Below are positions 51,995 to 62,391 of a DNA stretch of 64,000 nucleotides, in pieces; position 1 is the first letter of the stretch, and each line of letters opens with the position of its first letter. Made by a program: the position numbers and the translations under genes. The DNA lies in the NCBI RefSeq assembly GCF_004360155.1, contig NZ_SAIS01000010.1, positions 62,001-126,000 of the forward strand, read 5' to 3'. Source of the stretch: Paraglaciecola marina. Its GTDB lineage: Bacteria; Pseudomonadota; Gammaproteobacteria; Enterobacterales; Alteromonadaceae. Below the pieces are notes generated by a model, which searched no databases, had not been told where the DNA came from, and saw only the letters and a list, made by a program, of their open reading frames with translations.

Positions 51995-52960
51995 TTAAAT
52001 TATTCCTGCTTGAAGCAACAGTTGCATATTAATAGCTCCCACTGGTTTATCATCTGAGTCGATTACAAATAATGAGTTAATTTTATGTTGTTGCATTAAT
52101 TTTAGTACTTGGGCTGCTAACATCTCTGATGATGCTGTAATACTATTCTTGGTCATGATGTCTTTTATCTGCACCCGATGTACGTCTATTCTATCGTCTA
52201 ATACACGTCTAAGGTCGCCATCTGTGAAAATGCCGAGTAATTTTCCAGCATTATCTACTACTCCCGCCATACCTAGAGCTTTTTTAGAAATTTCTAATAA
52301 CACTGTACTTAAAGTCTGCTCTGGCGACACTAAAGGTAAGGCTTCTTCTTTTACCATGATATCGTCAAGCTTCAATAACAACCGTTTCCCTAAAGAGCCA
52401 CCCGGGTGAGACATGGCGAAGTCTTCAGAAGTAAACCCTCTTGCATCTAATAAAGCAACAGCTAGAGCGTCACCCATAACTAGGGTAGCTGTGGTGCTAG
52501 AAGTAGGAGCTAGGCCAAGAGAGCAGGCTTCTTTTTCGACCTTTACGCAAAGTTTAACATCGGCATATTTGCCTAAGGTACTATTCACATTGGCTGTCAT
52601 AGCAATAATTGTTACACCGAGGCGCTTTACCACTGGGACTAAAGCTAATAGTTCTGCAGTTTCTCCAGAGTTAGAAATAGTTAACAGTATGTCTTGCTCA
52701 GTCAGCATGCCCAAGTCGCCATGGTTGGCCTCAGCTGGATGCATAAAAAAGGCAGGGGTTCCAGTACTGGCGAGGGTAGCTGATATTTTATGACCAATAT
52801 GACCGGATTTACCCATACCCGACACTATTACTTTACCCTTGCAGCTCATAATAAGCTCACATGCTTTAGTAAAGTCATCATCAATATATTGAGTCAATTG
52901 CTCAATAGCTTGAGTTTCAATTTCTAATACTCGTAGCGCAGATTTTTTAAACTTTGTCAT
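51995..52960 (-). CDS. kdsD: D-arabinose-5-phosphate isomerase
   Basis: A 321-residue protein with an N-terminal SIS domain (VSGMGKSGHIGHKISATLAS, HPAEANHGDLG, SNSGETAELL) and two C-terminal CBS domains from about residue 205. It makes arabinose-5-phosphate for KDO. It is in the LPS operon yrbG-kdsD-kdsC-lptCAB. Confidence 0.95.
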   Translation of the reverse strand: MTKFKKSALRVLEIETQAIEQLTQYIDDDFTKACELIMSCKGKVIVSGMGKSGHIGHKISATLASTGTPAFFMHPAEANHGDLGMLTEQDILLTISNSGETAELLALVPVVKRLGVTIIAMTANVNSTLGKYADVKLCVKVEKEACSLGLAPTSSTTATLVMGDALAVALLDARGFTSEDFAMSHPGGSLGKRLLLKLDDIMVKEEALPLVSPEQTLSTVLLEISKKALGMAGVVDNAGKLLGIFTDGDLRRVLDDRIDVHRVQIKDIMTKNSITASSEMLAAQVLKLMQQHKINSLFVIDSDDKPVGAINMQLLLQAGII

Positions 52961-52968
52961 GTCTATGA

Positions 52969-53925
52969 TTAACTAAACAATAAAAATTGATAAGCACCAA
53001 AACAAGCCAGTAAGCATAAACCTTCCACCCGGTTAATTCGTCTGGAGCCTCTAAAATTAAAACTAAATATTATCAGCAAAACAGTTAACCCAAGCATAAC
53101 GTATCCATCTCTACTGGCTGCATTACTGTCTATTGTTCCAGGGGAAATCAGGCCAGGCATTGCGAGTACCGCTAAAATATTAAATATGTTTGAACCAATG
53201 ATATTACCTAAGGCCAGATCGTCTTCATTTTTGAGCACCCCTGCAATACAGGCTGCTAGTTCTGGTAAGCTAGTGCCTATCGCAATAATAGTGAGACCAA
53301 TCACTAATTCACTTAAACCGAAATATCTAGCTATGATTTCAGCAGAACCCACCATAAAGTGAGCACTTAGTGGTAATACTATCATGCCAACGATAACCCA
53401 AAAAATGGCTTTGCTGGTAGTCACATTTGAGGGAATTTCATTTTCAGTTTCAGGCTCTAAGGGATCGCCTTTGTCCATATTTAATGACATCCAAGTCAAC
53501 CCACCAATTGTGACAAAAAAGAGCATGATAAGAATTATTCCTTCGAAACGTGTGAGTACGAAATCAGAAAGGAAATAAACTGCCATTACACACACTAATA
53601 ACAGGATTGGCATTTCTTTTTTTAGGGTACTTGAAGCAATTGATAAAGGCTTCAGTAGGGCTGTTAAGCCAAGAACTAAGGCTATATTGGTGATGTTGGA
53701 GCCAAGGGCGTTGCCAACAGCGGTATCGGCTACGCCATTAAAAGATGCTGTTGCAGCAACCATTATTTCTGGTGCTGATGAGCCCATCGCTACAATTGTT
53801 AAACCAATAATCATTGGCGAAACACCAATGTTTTTGGCTAAAGCTGAAGCGCCGTAAACAAATCTATCTGCTGCCCAACTCAGAACAACTAACCAAACTA
53901 AAAAATAACCGGCTTCTAAAATCAC
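52969..53925 (-). CDS. yrbG: Calcium/sodium antiporter YrbG
   Basis: A 318-residue CaCA-superfamily exchanger with two inverted repeats. The alpha-1 motif is AMGSSAPEIMVA with GNALGSNITN, and the alpha-2 motif is AIGTSLPELAAC with GNIIGSNIFN. It has ten or eleven membrane helices. It is first in its operon and divergent from mlaF, as in E. coli. Confidence 0.93.
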   Translation of the reverse strand: MILEAGYFLVWLVVLSWAADRFVYGASALAKNIGVSPMIIGLTIVAMGSSAPEIMVAATASFNGVADTAVGNALGSNITNIALVLGLTALLKPLSIASSTLKKEMPILLLVCVMAVYFLSDFVLTRFEGIILIMLFFVTIGGLTWMSLNMDKGDPLEPETENEIPSNVTTSKAIFWVIVGMIVLPLSAHFMVGSAEIIARYFGLSELVIGLTIIAIGTSLPELAACIAGVLKNEDDLALGNIIGSNIFNILAVLAMPGLISPGTIDSNAASRDGYVMLGLTVLLIIFSFNFRGSRRINRVEGLCLLACFGAYQFLLFS

Positions 53926-54161
53926 ACAAGCTCACTTCTATTAGTAATACAATTCAAACGCTATAATAGTTAATTGTCTCAAAAAGCAATTGCTTTGCAT
54001 ATGGAGTTAGTAATAAATATTTTGCAACTTTTCTTTCTTGGTGTTGGTCTAGTAGTTGAATAAATCAAGGTTACACATCAGATTTGGGGATTAAATTCTA
54101 GGATTCTAATGTTTAACCTGTTTGGCCTTTGAGACAATTTCAAAATAGAGGAAAGAATTTA

Positions 54162-54242
54162 ATGAAAATGAATACACTTTGTTACTTTTTCTCTTTGTTA
54201 TTCAATACAGAAAGCGAATACAATAGCCCTCTAGTTCAGTAA
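54162..54242 (+). CDS. Possible small ORF upstream of the mla operon
   Basis: A 26-residue ORF beginning MKMNTLCYFFSLLFNTES, with GAGGAAAG about 7 bases before ATG. The N-terminal half is hydrophobic. It could be a small membrane peptide or a leader peptide, but its length allows chance occurrence and it overlaps a promoter-like element. Confidence 0.25.
   Translation: MKMNTLCYFFSLLFNTESEYNSPLVQ
54195..54224 (+). promoter_or_regulatory. Candidate promoter of the mla operon
   Basis: TTGTTA (54195-54200) and TACAAT (54219-54224), spacer 18, about 62 bases before the mlaF ATG. Confidence 0.4.
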
Positions 54243-54286
54243 TAAACGTAAATACATCTACTTAAAATTGGAATACTGCTAAATCA

Positions 54287-55087
54287 ATGGAAAACTTGAT
54301 TGAAATAGACAATCTTACCTTTAGTCGTAGTGGTCGTATAATATACGACGACATATCACTGCGCATAAAAAAGGGCAAAACGACGGCTATAATGGGGCCC
54401 AGTGGCATAGGTAAAACCACTATGCTGCGTTTAATGGGGGGGCAGTTAACCCCAGACTCCGGTGATATTAGGTTTAAAGGGGAATCTATTCCTAATATTA
54501 GCCGCCGTAGATTATTTGAAGTACGTCGCGAAATGAGTATGTTATTTCAAAGCGGTGCACTTTTTACTGATATGACAGTGTTCGATAATATTGCCTTTCC
54601 ACTAAGAGAACATACCAAACTCACAGAAGCTTTGATCCATACGGTTGTGATGTTAAAGCTTCAAGCTGTTGGCTTGCGGGGAGCAGCAAATTTAATGCCT
54701 GCAGAATTATCTGGAGGTATGGCTCGTAGAGCCGCGTTAGCGAGAGCTATTGCATTAGATCCTGAGTTAATCATGTACGATGAACCCTTTGCTGGGCAAG
54801 ATCCCATTTCTATGGGGGTGTTAGTTAAATTAATTAAAGCTTTAAATGATGCTTTGCAATTAACAAGTGTTGTGGTCACTCATGATGTCACAGAAGTGTT
54901 AACTATTGCAGACTATATCTATATCTTGGCCGAAAAAAAGGTAATAGGTAGTGGTACACCAGAAGAAATTAAAAACAGTGATTCGCCACTCGTCCAGCAG
55001 TTTCTGCAGGGGCAAGCTGATGGCCCAGTTCCTTTTCATTATCCTGCAAGTTCAATCGAGGAAGCGTTCCTAGGCGGTGAACTATGA
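54287..55087 (+). CDS. mlaF: Phospholipid ABC transporter ATPase MlaF
   Basis: A 266-residue ATPase with Walker [10 protein letters not shown], signature [15 protein letters not shown] (near 144) and Walker [14 protein letters not shown]. It drives retrograde phospholipid transport that keeps the outer membrane asymmetric. Its stop overlaps the mlaE ATG (ATGA). Confidence 0.94.
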   Translation: MENLIEIDNLTFSRSGRIIYDDISLRIKKGKTTAIMGPSGIGKTTMLRLMGGQLTPDSGDIRFKGESIPNISRRRLFEVRREMSMLFQSGALFTDMTVFDNIAFPLREHTKLTEALIHTVVMLKLQAVGLRGAANLMPAELSGGMARRAALARAIALDPELIMYDEPFAGQDPISMGVLVKLIKALNDALQLTSVVVTHDVTEVLTIADYIYILAEKKVIGSGTPEEIKNSDSPLVQQFLQGQADGPVPFHYPASSIEEAFLGGEL

Positions 55088-55863
55088 ATTGGCTGATAAC
55101 TATTGGCGCAGCGACAATTGAGCGTTTTAGTTTGTTTGGTAGAGCCACCTTAATGTTAATCGGGGCTATTCTTGCTAAACCTCAGCCTGTAAAAATGTTC
55201 CCCTTGCTGATTAAACAAATCCATGTGGTAGGCGTGCAGTCATTACTTATTATTGTGGTGTCTGGTCTGTTTATTGGCATGGTAATGGCGTTGCAAGGGT
55301 ACACCATATTAGTGGGGTACGGTGCCGAAGGGAGTTTGGGTCCTATGGTTGCGTTGTCATTATTACGGGAGTTAGGGCCCGTTGTGACAGCCTTATTATT
55401 TGCTGGTAGAGCTGGTTCTGCTCTGACCGCTGAAATTGGTTTAATGAAAGCAACAGAGCAACTTAGTAGTTTAGAAATGATGGCTGTTGACCCTTTACGC
55501 AGAGTGATATCTCCTAGGTTATGGGCTGGGATTATTTCTATGCCTATGTTGGCATTACTCTTTAGTGCAATTGGGATCTTAGGTGGCCATATGGTTGGCG
55601 TAGATTGGCTTGGTGTAGATGCCGGGAGTTATTGGTCAATAATGCAGTCAACCGTTGACTGGGATAAAGATGTAATCAACGGCGTAATTAAGAGTGTCGT
55701 ATTTGCTTTTGTTATTACATGGATAGCAACGTTTAAGGGGTATGATTCAATCCCAACTTCAGAAGGGATAAGCAAGGCGACAACTGAGACTGTGGTATAT
55801 TCATCTCTAACAGTGTTGGCCTTAGATTTTATTTTAACAGCATTAATGTTTGGTATTGAGTAG
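55084..55863 (+). CDS. mlaE: Phospholipid ABC transporter permease MlaE
   Basis: A 259-residue MlaE permease with five helices and the conserved [25 protein letters not shown] split over helices two and three. It forms MlaFEDB with MlaF, MlaD and MlaB. Confidence 0.94.
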   Translation: MNWLITIGAATIERFSLFGRATLMLIGAILAKPQPVKMFPLLIKQIHVVGVQSLLIIVVSGLFIGMVMALQGYTILVGYGAEGSLGPMVALSLLRELGPVVTALLFAGRAGSALTAEIGLMKATEQLSSLEMMAVDPLRRVISPRLWAGIISMPMLALLFSAIGILGGHMVGVDWLGVDAGSYWSIMQSTVDWDKDVINGVIKSVVFAFVITWIATFKGYDSIPTSEGISKATTETVVYSSLTVLALDFILTALMFGIE

Positions 55864-55875
55864 AGGAAAATAGGA

Positions 55876-56343
55876 ATGAAATCCAGAAAATCAGAGTTAT
55901 TGGTCGGTATCTTTGTCGTATTGACTATTGCGGCTGGTCTTATGTTAGCGTTAAAAGTGGCTAACGACAGTATGTCCAGTAGTACTGATACATATACCCT
56001 CTACGCCAAATTCGATAATATTGGCGGTCTTAAAGTAAGGTCAGCAGTAAAGGTTGGCGGTGTCACAGTTGGTAGGGTAGATAATATTACCTTAAGTAAG
56101 AATGATTTTACGCCCGTTGTTGAAATGAGTATTTCGACTGAATTTAGTGAATTTCCAGAAACAAGCTCTGTTTCGATTTTAACTTCAGGCTTATTAGGAG
56201 AGCAATATGTAGGCTTCCAACCTGGCTTTGTAATCGATGGTATTGAAAACCTAGCACAAGGTGACTACATAGAAGACACAAAATCGGCATTGGTACTCGA
56301 AGACCTTATTGGTCAATTCTTATTTAGTAGCAATGATGATTAA
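55876..56343 (+). CDS. mlaD: Phospholipid transport substrate-binding protein MlaD
   Basis: A 155-residue MCE protein: one N-terminal helix (LLVGIFVVLTIAAGLMLAL) and the MCE core (FDNIGGLKVRSAVKVGGVTVGRV, as two blocks), then LLGEQYVGFQPG. Hexamers form a hydrophobic channel on the periplasmic side. A GAGGAAAATAG ribosome site precedes the ATG. Confidence 0.94.
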   Translation: MKSRKSELLVGIFVVLTIAAGLMLALKVANDSMSSSTDTYTLYAKFDNIGGLKVRSAVKVGGVTVGRVDNITLSKNDFTPVVEMSISTEFSEFPETSSVSILTSGLLGEQYVGFQPGFVIDGIENLAQGDYIEDTKSALVLEDLIGQFLFSSNDD

Positions 56344-56369
56344 TTTTCAGTAATTAGTGGAGAGATAAC

Positions 56370-57011
56370 GTGACAAATCGATTTTTTAAGGGGCTGGTAG
56401 CGGGATTATTTGCAATCGCTTCAATGACTGCTCAAGCAGAAAGTACTAACCCTTATGCCATGCTTCAAGAAGTAGCCACAATAACATTCGATAGAATCAA
56501 AAGGGAGCATGAAGAAATTCAAAAAGACCCAGAACTTTTACGAAAAGTGATGGAAGAAGAGTTGTTACCCCATGTTGATTATAAGTTTTCGGCTTTAAAG
56601 GTTTTAGGCAAACACTATAAGATAGTACCCAAAGAGCAATTTCCTGAGTATATCAGTGTATTCCGTTCTTATTTGATTACCACCTATGCGTTAGCTATGG
56701 CTTACTACAATGGACAAGAAGTCGAGTTTCAACCAGTGAGAGAAGTTACTGATGAAACCACTGTTACAGTAAGAGCTATAGTCAAAGAGCCAGGAAAACC
56801 CGATATAAATCTAGCCTTTAAATTACGTCAAAATAAGAAAACAGATGAGTGGAAAGCTTACGACATGGTAGCTGAAGGTATTAGTTTGTTATCTACTAAG
56901 CAAGGTGAGTTTGAATCTATGTTACGTAAAGATGGGCTTGATGCTGTAATGGATATGATGAAACAAACCATCAACAAACCTATTAATTTAGAAGCAGCGA
57001 AAAAGGTATAG
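56370..57011 (+). CDS. mlaC: Periplasmic phospholipid carrier MlaC
   Basis: A 213-residue protein with a signal peptide (GLVAGLFAIASMTAQA) and the Tol-Toluene/MlaC fold. ELLPHVDYKFSALKVLG and the stretch YISVFRSYLITTYALA are conserved. It shuttles phospholipid between MlaA and MlaD. The start is GTG 56370 with GGAGAG 7 bases upstream. Confidence 0.93.
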   Translation: MTNRFFKGLVAGLFAIASMTAQAESTNPYAMLQEVATITFDRIKREHEEIQKDPELLRKVMEEELLPHVDYKFSALKVLGKHYKIVPKEQFPEYISVFRSYLITTYALAMAYYNGQEVEFQPVREVTDETTVTVRAIVKEPGKPDINLAFKLRQNKKTDEWKAYDMVAEGISLLSTKQGEFESMLRKDGLDAVMDMMKQTINKPINLEAAKKV

Positions 57012-57015
57012 TGGA

Positions 57016-57333
57016 GTGAATAGTTTCTCTGTATCTGAGTCATCAGATGGACATTTTATTCTTCAAGGTGATTTAAATCGTAATACGGTAACGTCTGCGT
57101 GGAAGAACTCGCTGAGTGACTTGAATGCTAAGCAAGATAAAAGTAACACTGTGTTGCCTATTGTTGATTTAGCAGGAGTGCGTGATGTTGATACGGCAGG
57201 TTTGGCTTGGTTGGTGAATTTGTTGAGACAAAGCAAACAACAACATATCCAGTTTCAGTTAAAAAATGTCCCAGTTACTTTAATTAATCTCGCGAAAATA
57301 AGCGACGTAGATAACTTTTTATCTGTACAATAG
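57016..57333 (+). CDS. mlaB: STAS-domain protein MlaB
   Basis: A 105-residue STAS protein with the core VDLAGVRDVDTAGLAWLVNL. It binds and stabilises MlaF. GTG start at 57016, four bases after the mlaC stop, with GGAG close upstream. Confidence 0.9.
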   Translation: MNSFSVSESSDGHFILQGDLNRNTVTSAWKNSLSDLNAKQDKSNTVLPIVDLAGVRDVDTAGLAWLVNLLRQSKQQHIQFQLKNVPVTLINLAKISDVDNFLSVQ

Positions 57334-57361
57334 CCGCCTTTTTCGCGCTTTAGGAGCGACC

Positions 57362-57619
57362 ATGGATAATCAACAAATTGAAACCCTATTGAAAGAGTCT
57401 TTAAATCTTGCAGAGGTTCATGTTAGTGGTGAAGGTTCACATTTTCAGGTGATAGCTATCAGTGATATTTTTGCTGATATGAGCCGAGTAAAAAAACAAC
57501 AATTTGTATACGCGCCACTTGCGGAACAAATTGCTGAAGGCAGTATGCATGCTGTTTCAATAAAAACCTTTACTGAAGCACAATGGCAACGAGAAAAGTT
57601 GTTTAACCTTCCCCAATAA
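57362..57619 (+). CDS. ibaG: BolA-family protein IbaG
   Basis: An 85-residue BolA-like protein with the conserved VHVSGEGSHFQVIAISD and KKQQFVYAPLAEQIAEG; the His supports Fe-S cluster binding with monothiol glutaredoxin. It lies between mlaB and murA, as in E. coli. AGGAG precedes the ATG. Confidence 0.92.
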   Translation: MDNQQIETLLKESLNLAEVHVSGEGSHFQVIAISDIFADMSRVKKQQFVYAPLAEQIAEGSMHAVSIKTFTEAQWQREKLFNLPQ

Positions 57620-57701
57620 TTCAATTGTTAGTTACAGAGCCAAAATTCAGTTTTCTGACAAAAGCCTACCAACTACCTTTTTGTAGGCATATTTCAATTA
57701 G

Positions 57702-58970
<1,269 letters not shown>

Positions 58971-59010
58971 TTAGCATTGTTTAGCAGTCTGGCTACTTAA
59001 CTTGTTTTTA

Positions 59011-59035
59011 TAAAGAGGTGCTATAGACCTCTTTA
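59011..59035. terminator. Hairpin between convergent murA and degS
   Basis: Arms TAAAGAGGT (59011-59019) and ACCTCTTTA (59027-59035) with a 7-base loop. There is no clear T-run on either side, so termination strength is uncertain, but the position between convergent genes fits. Confidence 0.5.
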
Positions 59036-59060
59036 TAGTTACTACTAGGTAAGCTCAAGA

Positions 59061-60116
59061 TTACTTAAGTTCTGCAACCTGCATGGCTAAATTGAGGAGC
59101 TTGCCGTCTCTGTTTACTTCGATGTCTAAAATGGTACCAGGGGGAGTATCTGTTATGAAATCTAAGGTTTTACGGATATTAGTCGCTGGGCGTCCTCCAA
59201 CTGATACTATCAAATCTTTGACGGCTAAACCTGCCGTTTCCGCTGGAGTTCCGCTGTATACACTTGTTACCAAAATTCCCATGTCGCCCAAGTTATTTGG
59301 CTCTCCTGCAAAGCCTAAGGCACCTCTGGTGACTTTGCCCGTAGAAATTATTTCATCCATGACTTTTTTTGCCAAAGTGTATGGAACCGCAAATGAAACG
59401 CCGTCAACTGATTCTACTCTGTTACGACTAATTCTAGTTTTAAAATTAGCATTGTTTATTCCTATTAGGTAGCCTTCACTATCAACTAAGGCTCCACCAG
59501 AGTTCCCTTCATTAAGCACTGCGTCGGTTTGAATGTAATCAAAATAGTTATTTAAACCATTATTGCTTATTCGGCTTACGATACCTTGGGTGACGGTTTG
59601 CCCTAAGTTGTATGGGTTGCCGACAGCTAAAACAACGTCTCCAACTAATGTTTTTGGATCTTCCATTTGTGGAATCGCATGTAGATTATCTACTGGAATA
59701 CTTAAGACAGCTAAATCTGTAACGGCATCAAATCCAACAATTTGTGCTTCTTCAAGTCGGCCATCTTGCAATGCCACTAAAATGAGTTTTGCGTTAGCAA
59801 TTACATGGTAACAAGTTAATACATAACCGTTTGAAGTCATGATGACTCCAGAGCCCAAACTTGTGCGCTCAACTGCTTGGCGGCGGTTGTATCCAGCGTT
59901 TTCGATATTTTGACTATATATATTAACCACGGCAGGGCCAGATGCGTTAACTGCACTATTAAAGCTCATTTTATTGGTTGAAATAGGCTCTGCAGAGAAA
60001 ACCGCCAAAGGTAAACCCGTTCCTTGGCGTAAATTGGGAACAAGAAAAAGTATGACACAAGCGATCATCACTCCAATGACGATTGACTTAACTATAGAGG
60101 TTATGAATTTTAACAC
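59061..60116 (-). CDS. degS: Envelope stress serine protease DegS
   Basis: A 351-residue HtrA protease: an N-terminal membrane anchor (about 8-28), triad H104 in TCYHVIAN, D134 in VTDLAVL and S206 in EGNSGGAL, and one PDZ domain (ILVTSVYSGTPAETAGLAV). It starts RseA cleavage to release sigma-E. The single PDZ and anchor separate it from DegQ. Confidence 0.92.
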   Translation of the reverse strand: MLKFITSIVKSIVIGVMIACVILFLVPNLRQGTGLPLAVFSAEPISTNKMSFNSAVNASGPAVVNIYSQNIENAGYNRRQAVERTSLGSGVIMTSNGYVLTCYHVIANAKLILVALQDGRLEEAQIVGFDAVTDLAVLSIPVDNLHAIPQMEDPKTLVGDVVLAVGNPYNLGQTVTQGIVSRISNNGLNNYFDYIQTDAVLNEGNSGGALVDSEGYLIGINNANFKTRISRNRVESVDGVSFAVPYTLAKKVMDEIISTGKVTRGALGFAGEPNNLGDMGILVTSVYSGTPAETAGLAVKDLIVSVGGRPATNIRKTLDFITDTPPGTILDIEVNRDGKLLNLAMQVAELK

Positions 60117-60254
60117 GAGAATATTGAACGCTTATTACACCAAGTATCGAACAATAATAACATTGAAGTTATAGCCAAGCTATATCAATTGTTTACAACC
60201 CATTTAGCTGGTTTTAATGAAATAATATTGCTCAAGGGGAAGAGAATTTGGATT

Positions 60255-60278
60255 GCGGTACAGGTGAATCTGTACCGC
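60255..60278. terminator. Hairpin just after degQ
   Basis: Arms GCGGTACAG (60255-60263) and CTGTACCGC (60270-60278) with a 6-base loop, 18 bases past the degQ stop on the - strand. No strong T-run follows on that strand, so it may be a weak terminator or an mRNA 3' stabiliser. Confidence 0.5.
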
Positions 60279-60296
60279 TATTTTATCTTGAGGTTA

Positions 60297-61661
60297 CTAG
60301 CGAATCACTAAGTATAAAGAGGTAAGGCCTCGTTTTACATTTAAAGCAATAACACCTTTTGCATCCTCTAACTCTGCACGAAGCTGTACTACCGTATCTA
60401 CTTTTTTACGGTTAATACCAATAATGACATCACCATTTTTAAGACCAATACTTGCAGCTGGAGCGCGGGCTTCTAATTCAGAAATAACAATACCCTTATC
60501 ACCTTGCTCAGTTTCACCATTGGTTAAGGTAGCACCTTCTAGGGCAGGGTGTATTTCCTTAGCCACTACTGAATTGGTTGAGGCGTCACCTAGCACCACT
60601 TCAACAGTTTCAGTTTTACCTTTACGAATTAGGGTCAACTCTAGCTCAGCTCCAGCTCCTTTACTGGCTACTTTTGCTCTAAGCTCAAGGAAGCTAGTAA
60701 CGGGTTTACCATTGATTTCAGTAATGATATCGCCTGCTTGTATACCACCTTTTTCAGCGGCAGAATCTGGTGATACTTCACTGACAAAGGCTCCTTGGCT
60801 GGCAGATAGGTTCATTGCCTCAGCCAAACCAGAGTCTATGTCATGGCCTAAAATACCTAATAGGCCCCTACGTACTTCACCAAACTCTATAATTTGATCT
60901 ACTAAGCTTTTCATCATATTGCTTGGAATAGCAAAGCCGATACCTACATTGCCACCGTTTGGTCCAAATATAGCGGTATTAATACCAACCAATTTACCTC
61001 TAAGGCTAACTAAAGCACCACCAGAGTTACCACGGTTGATAGCAGCATCTGTTTGGATAAAGTTTTCGTAACCACCTATGTTTAGGCCTGAACGCCCCAG
61101 TGCACTGACAATACCTGAGGTAACGGTTTGGTTTAATCCAAAAGGGTTACCTATGGCTACCACAAAATCACCCACTCTTAATTCGTCTGAATCGGCTAAT
61201 GGTACAGCTGTTAGGTTATCTGGCTCTATCTTAAGTAGTGCGATATCACTTTGAGGATCTGAGCCTAATTTTTTTGCTTTAAACTCTCTTCCATCAGTAA
61301 GTTTTACTGTGATTTGATCGGCATTATCAACCACATGATTATTAGTAACTACATAACCTTCATCGGCATCAATAATGACACCTGAGCCCAAGCCTTTGAA
61401 CGGTCGCTCTTGAACTTGTTCATCAGAGCCACCAAAGAAATGCTTAAACATTTCTGGAACTCGTTGCCTTGAGACTTGCGTGCCTTCAACTGAAATACTG
61501 ACTATTGCCGGTGTAGTGTCTTCTATCATCGGTGCTAGGCTAGGTATTTCATTTTTATCACTAGAAAAAAACGGCAACGCAGCGCTTGCGGTTATATTTA
61601 CAGATAAGCTCATTGTCACAATACATGCGCTTAATACAAAACGATTAATACCTTTTTTCAT
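60297..61661 (-). CDS. degQ: Periplasmic serine protease/chaperone DegQ (DegP-like)
   Basis: A 454-residue HtrA protease with a signal peptide (FVLSACIVTMSLSVNITASA). The triad is H109 in TNNHVVDN, D139 in QSDIALL and S213 in RGNSGGAL, followed by two PDZ domains (about 260-345 and 380-450). Location next to degS and zapG supports degQ over degP. It handles misfolded periplasmic proteins. Confidence 0.9.
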   Translation of the reverse strand: MKKGINRFVLSACIVTMSLSVNITASAALPFFSSDKNEIPSLAPMIEDTTPAIVSISVEGTQVSRQRVPEMFKHFFGGSDEQVQERPFKGLGSGVIIDADEGYVVTNNHVVDNADQITVKLTDGREFKAKKLGSDPQSDIALLKIEPDNLTAVPLADSDELRVGDFVVAIGNPFGLNQTVTSGIVSALGRSGLNIGGYENFIQTDAAINRGNSGGALVSLRGKLVGINTAIFGPNGGNVGIGFAIPSNMMKSLVDQIIEFGEVRRGLLGILGHDIDSGLAEAMNLSASQGAFVSEVSPDSAAEKGGIQAGDIITEINGKPVTSFLELRAKVASKGAGAELELTLIRKGKTETVEVVLGDASTNSVVAKEIHPALEGATLTNGETEQGDKGIVISELEARAPAASIGLKNGDVIIGINRKKVDTVVQLRAELEDAKGVIALNVKRGLTSLYLVIR

Positions 61662-61719
61662 TAACTATCATCTCCAATTAAATACAATACAATGACTATT
61701 TAGCTCGACATAAAGTTCA

Positions 61720-62157
61720 TTACTTCGATTCTTTCTCGGCAACCGCTTCGTTGCCAGAAAATAATCCAGAGCCTTGTGATGCGAAGTCTAGAGGCTGAAC
61801 ATCAGCATCTGGAATATTATTTTTTTCACTTGGGCTGCTATTACGTAGATAGGTAGTGGCATGTTCTCCAAAGTAATTAATAGATCTGCCGTCAGCCCCC
61901 GTAGAATGGTTGATTAGTAGTTGTTCGTAGTCTTCAATTTGTTTGTTTAGCGCTTCACTTTGAGCACTGATTTGTTCAGAGATTCGTTTTGTTTGGTGTA
62001 GATGTTGTGAAGCTTGCTGTGTCATTAATTCTTTAATAGTGAGTTCTTTTTCATCTTCTTTTTTATCACTAACCTGCTTCTCATTGAAATATTTTGCAAC
62101 AAAAAAGCCTATCACCATACCTACAACCAATAACAAAATGCCTACTAACCAATCCAT
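61720..62157 (-). CDS. zapG: ZapG/YhcB (DUF1043) envelope protein
   Basis: A 145-residue protein with one N-terminal helix (WLVGILLLVVGMVIGFFVA), a coiled coil (LTIKELMTQQASQHLHQTKR and on), and a polar tail with RNSSPSEKN. YhcB links cell envelope growth and division. It is divergent from zapE with 234 bases between them. Confidence 0.88.
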   Translation of the reverse strand: MDWLVGILLLVVGMVIGFFVAKYFNEKQVSDKKEDEKELTIKELMTQQASQHLHQTKRISEQISAQSEALNKQIEDYEQLLINHSTGADGRSINYFGEHATTYLRNSSPSEKNNIPDADVQPLDFASQGSGLFSGNEAVAEKESK

Positions 62158-62391
62158 AAAAACTCCTACATTTATTTACTATTGCAAAAAGGCTCAGCTG
62201 TTTAAATTCAAACGGCAGAAATGCCTAGAGCCTAAGAGCAATGTTTGTTTAATATTGTTATTATACGCTCTGCAATTTCAATGCGGTCTTTTTATTTGAA
62301 TTCAAGTGTAAATGAATGATGAAAATATAAGATTCATTCATACACGTTTTCATCTGTAATAGGCATATAACGATAGGAAACTCGGGTAAAT

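Larger units (their letters stand above)
53926..54286. other. 361-base divergent region between yrbG and mlaF
   Basis: It holds a promoter-like pair for mlaF at 54195-54224 and a 26-codon ORF at 54162-54242 with a good ribosome site. The part nearest yrbG (53926-54110) shows AT-rich promoter-like sequence but no clear element. Confidence 0.5.

Noticed and set aside
54436-54442. G7 run in mlaF as a possible phase-variable tract
   Set aside because: Shorter than typical switch tracts, in frame, and within an intact, conserved housekeeping gene.
57664-57688. Imperfect hairpin GCCTAC...GTAGGC between ibaG and murA
   Set aside because: Long loop and no T-run on the + strand; too weak to call a terminator.
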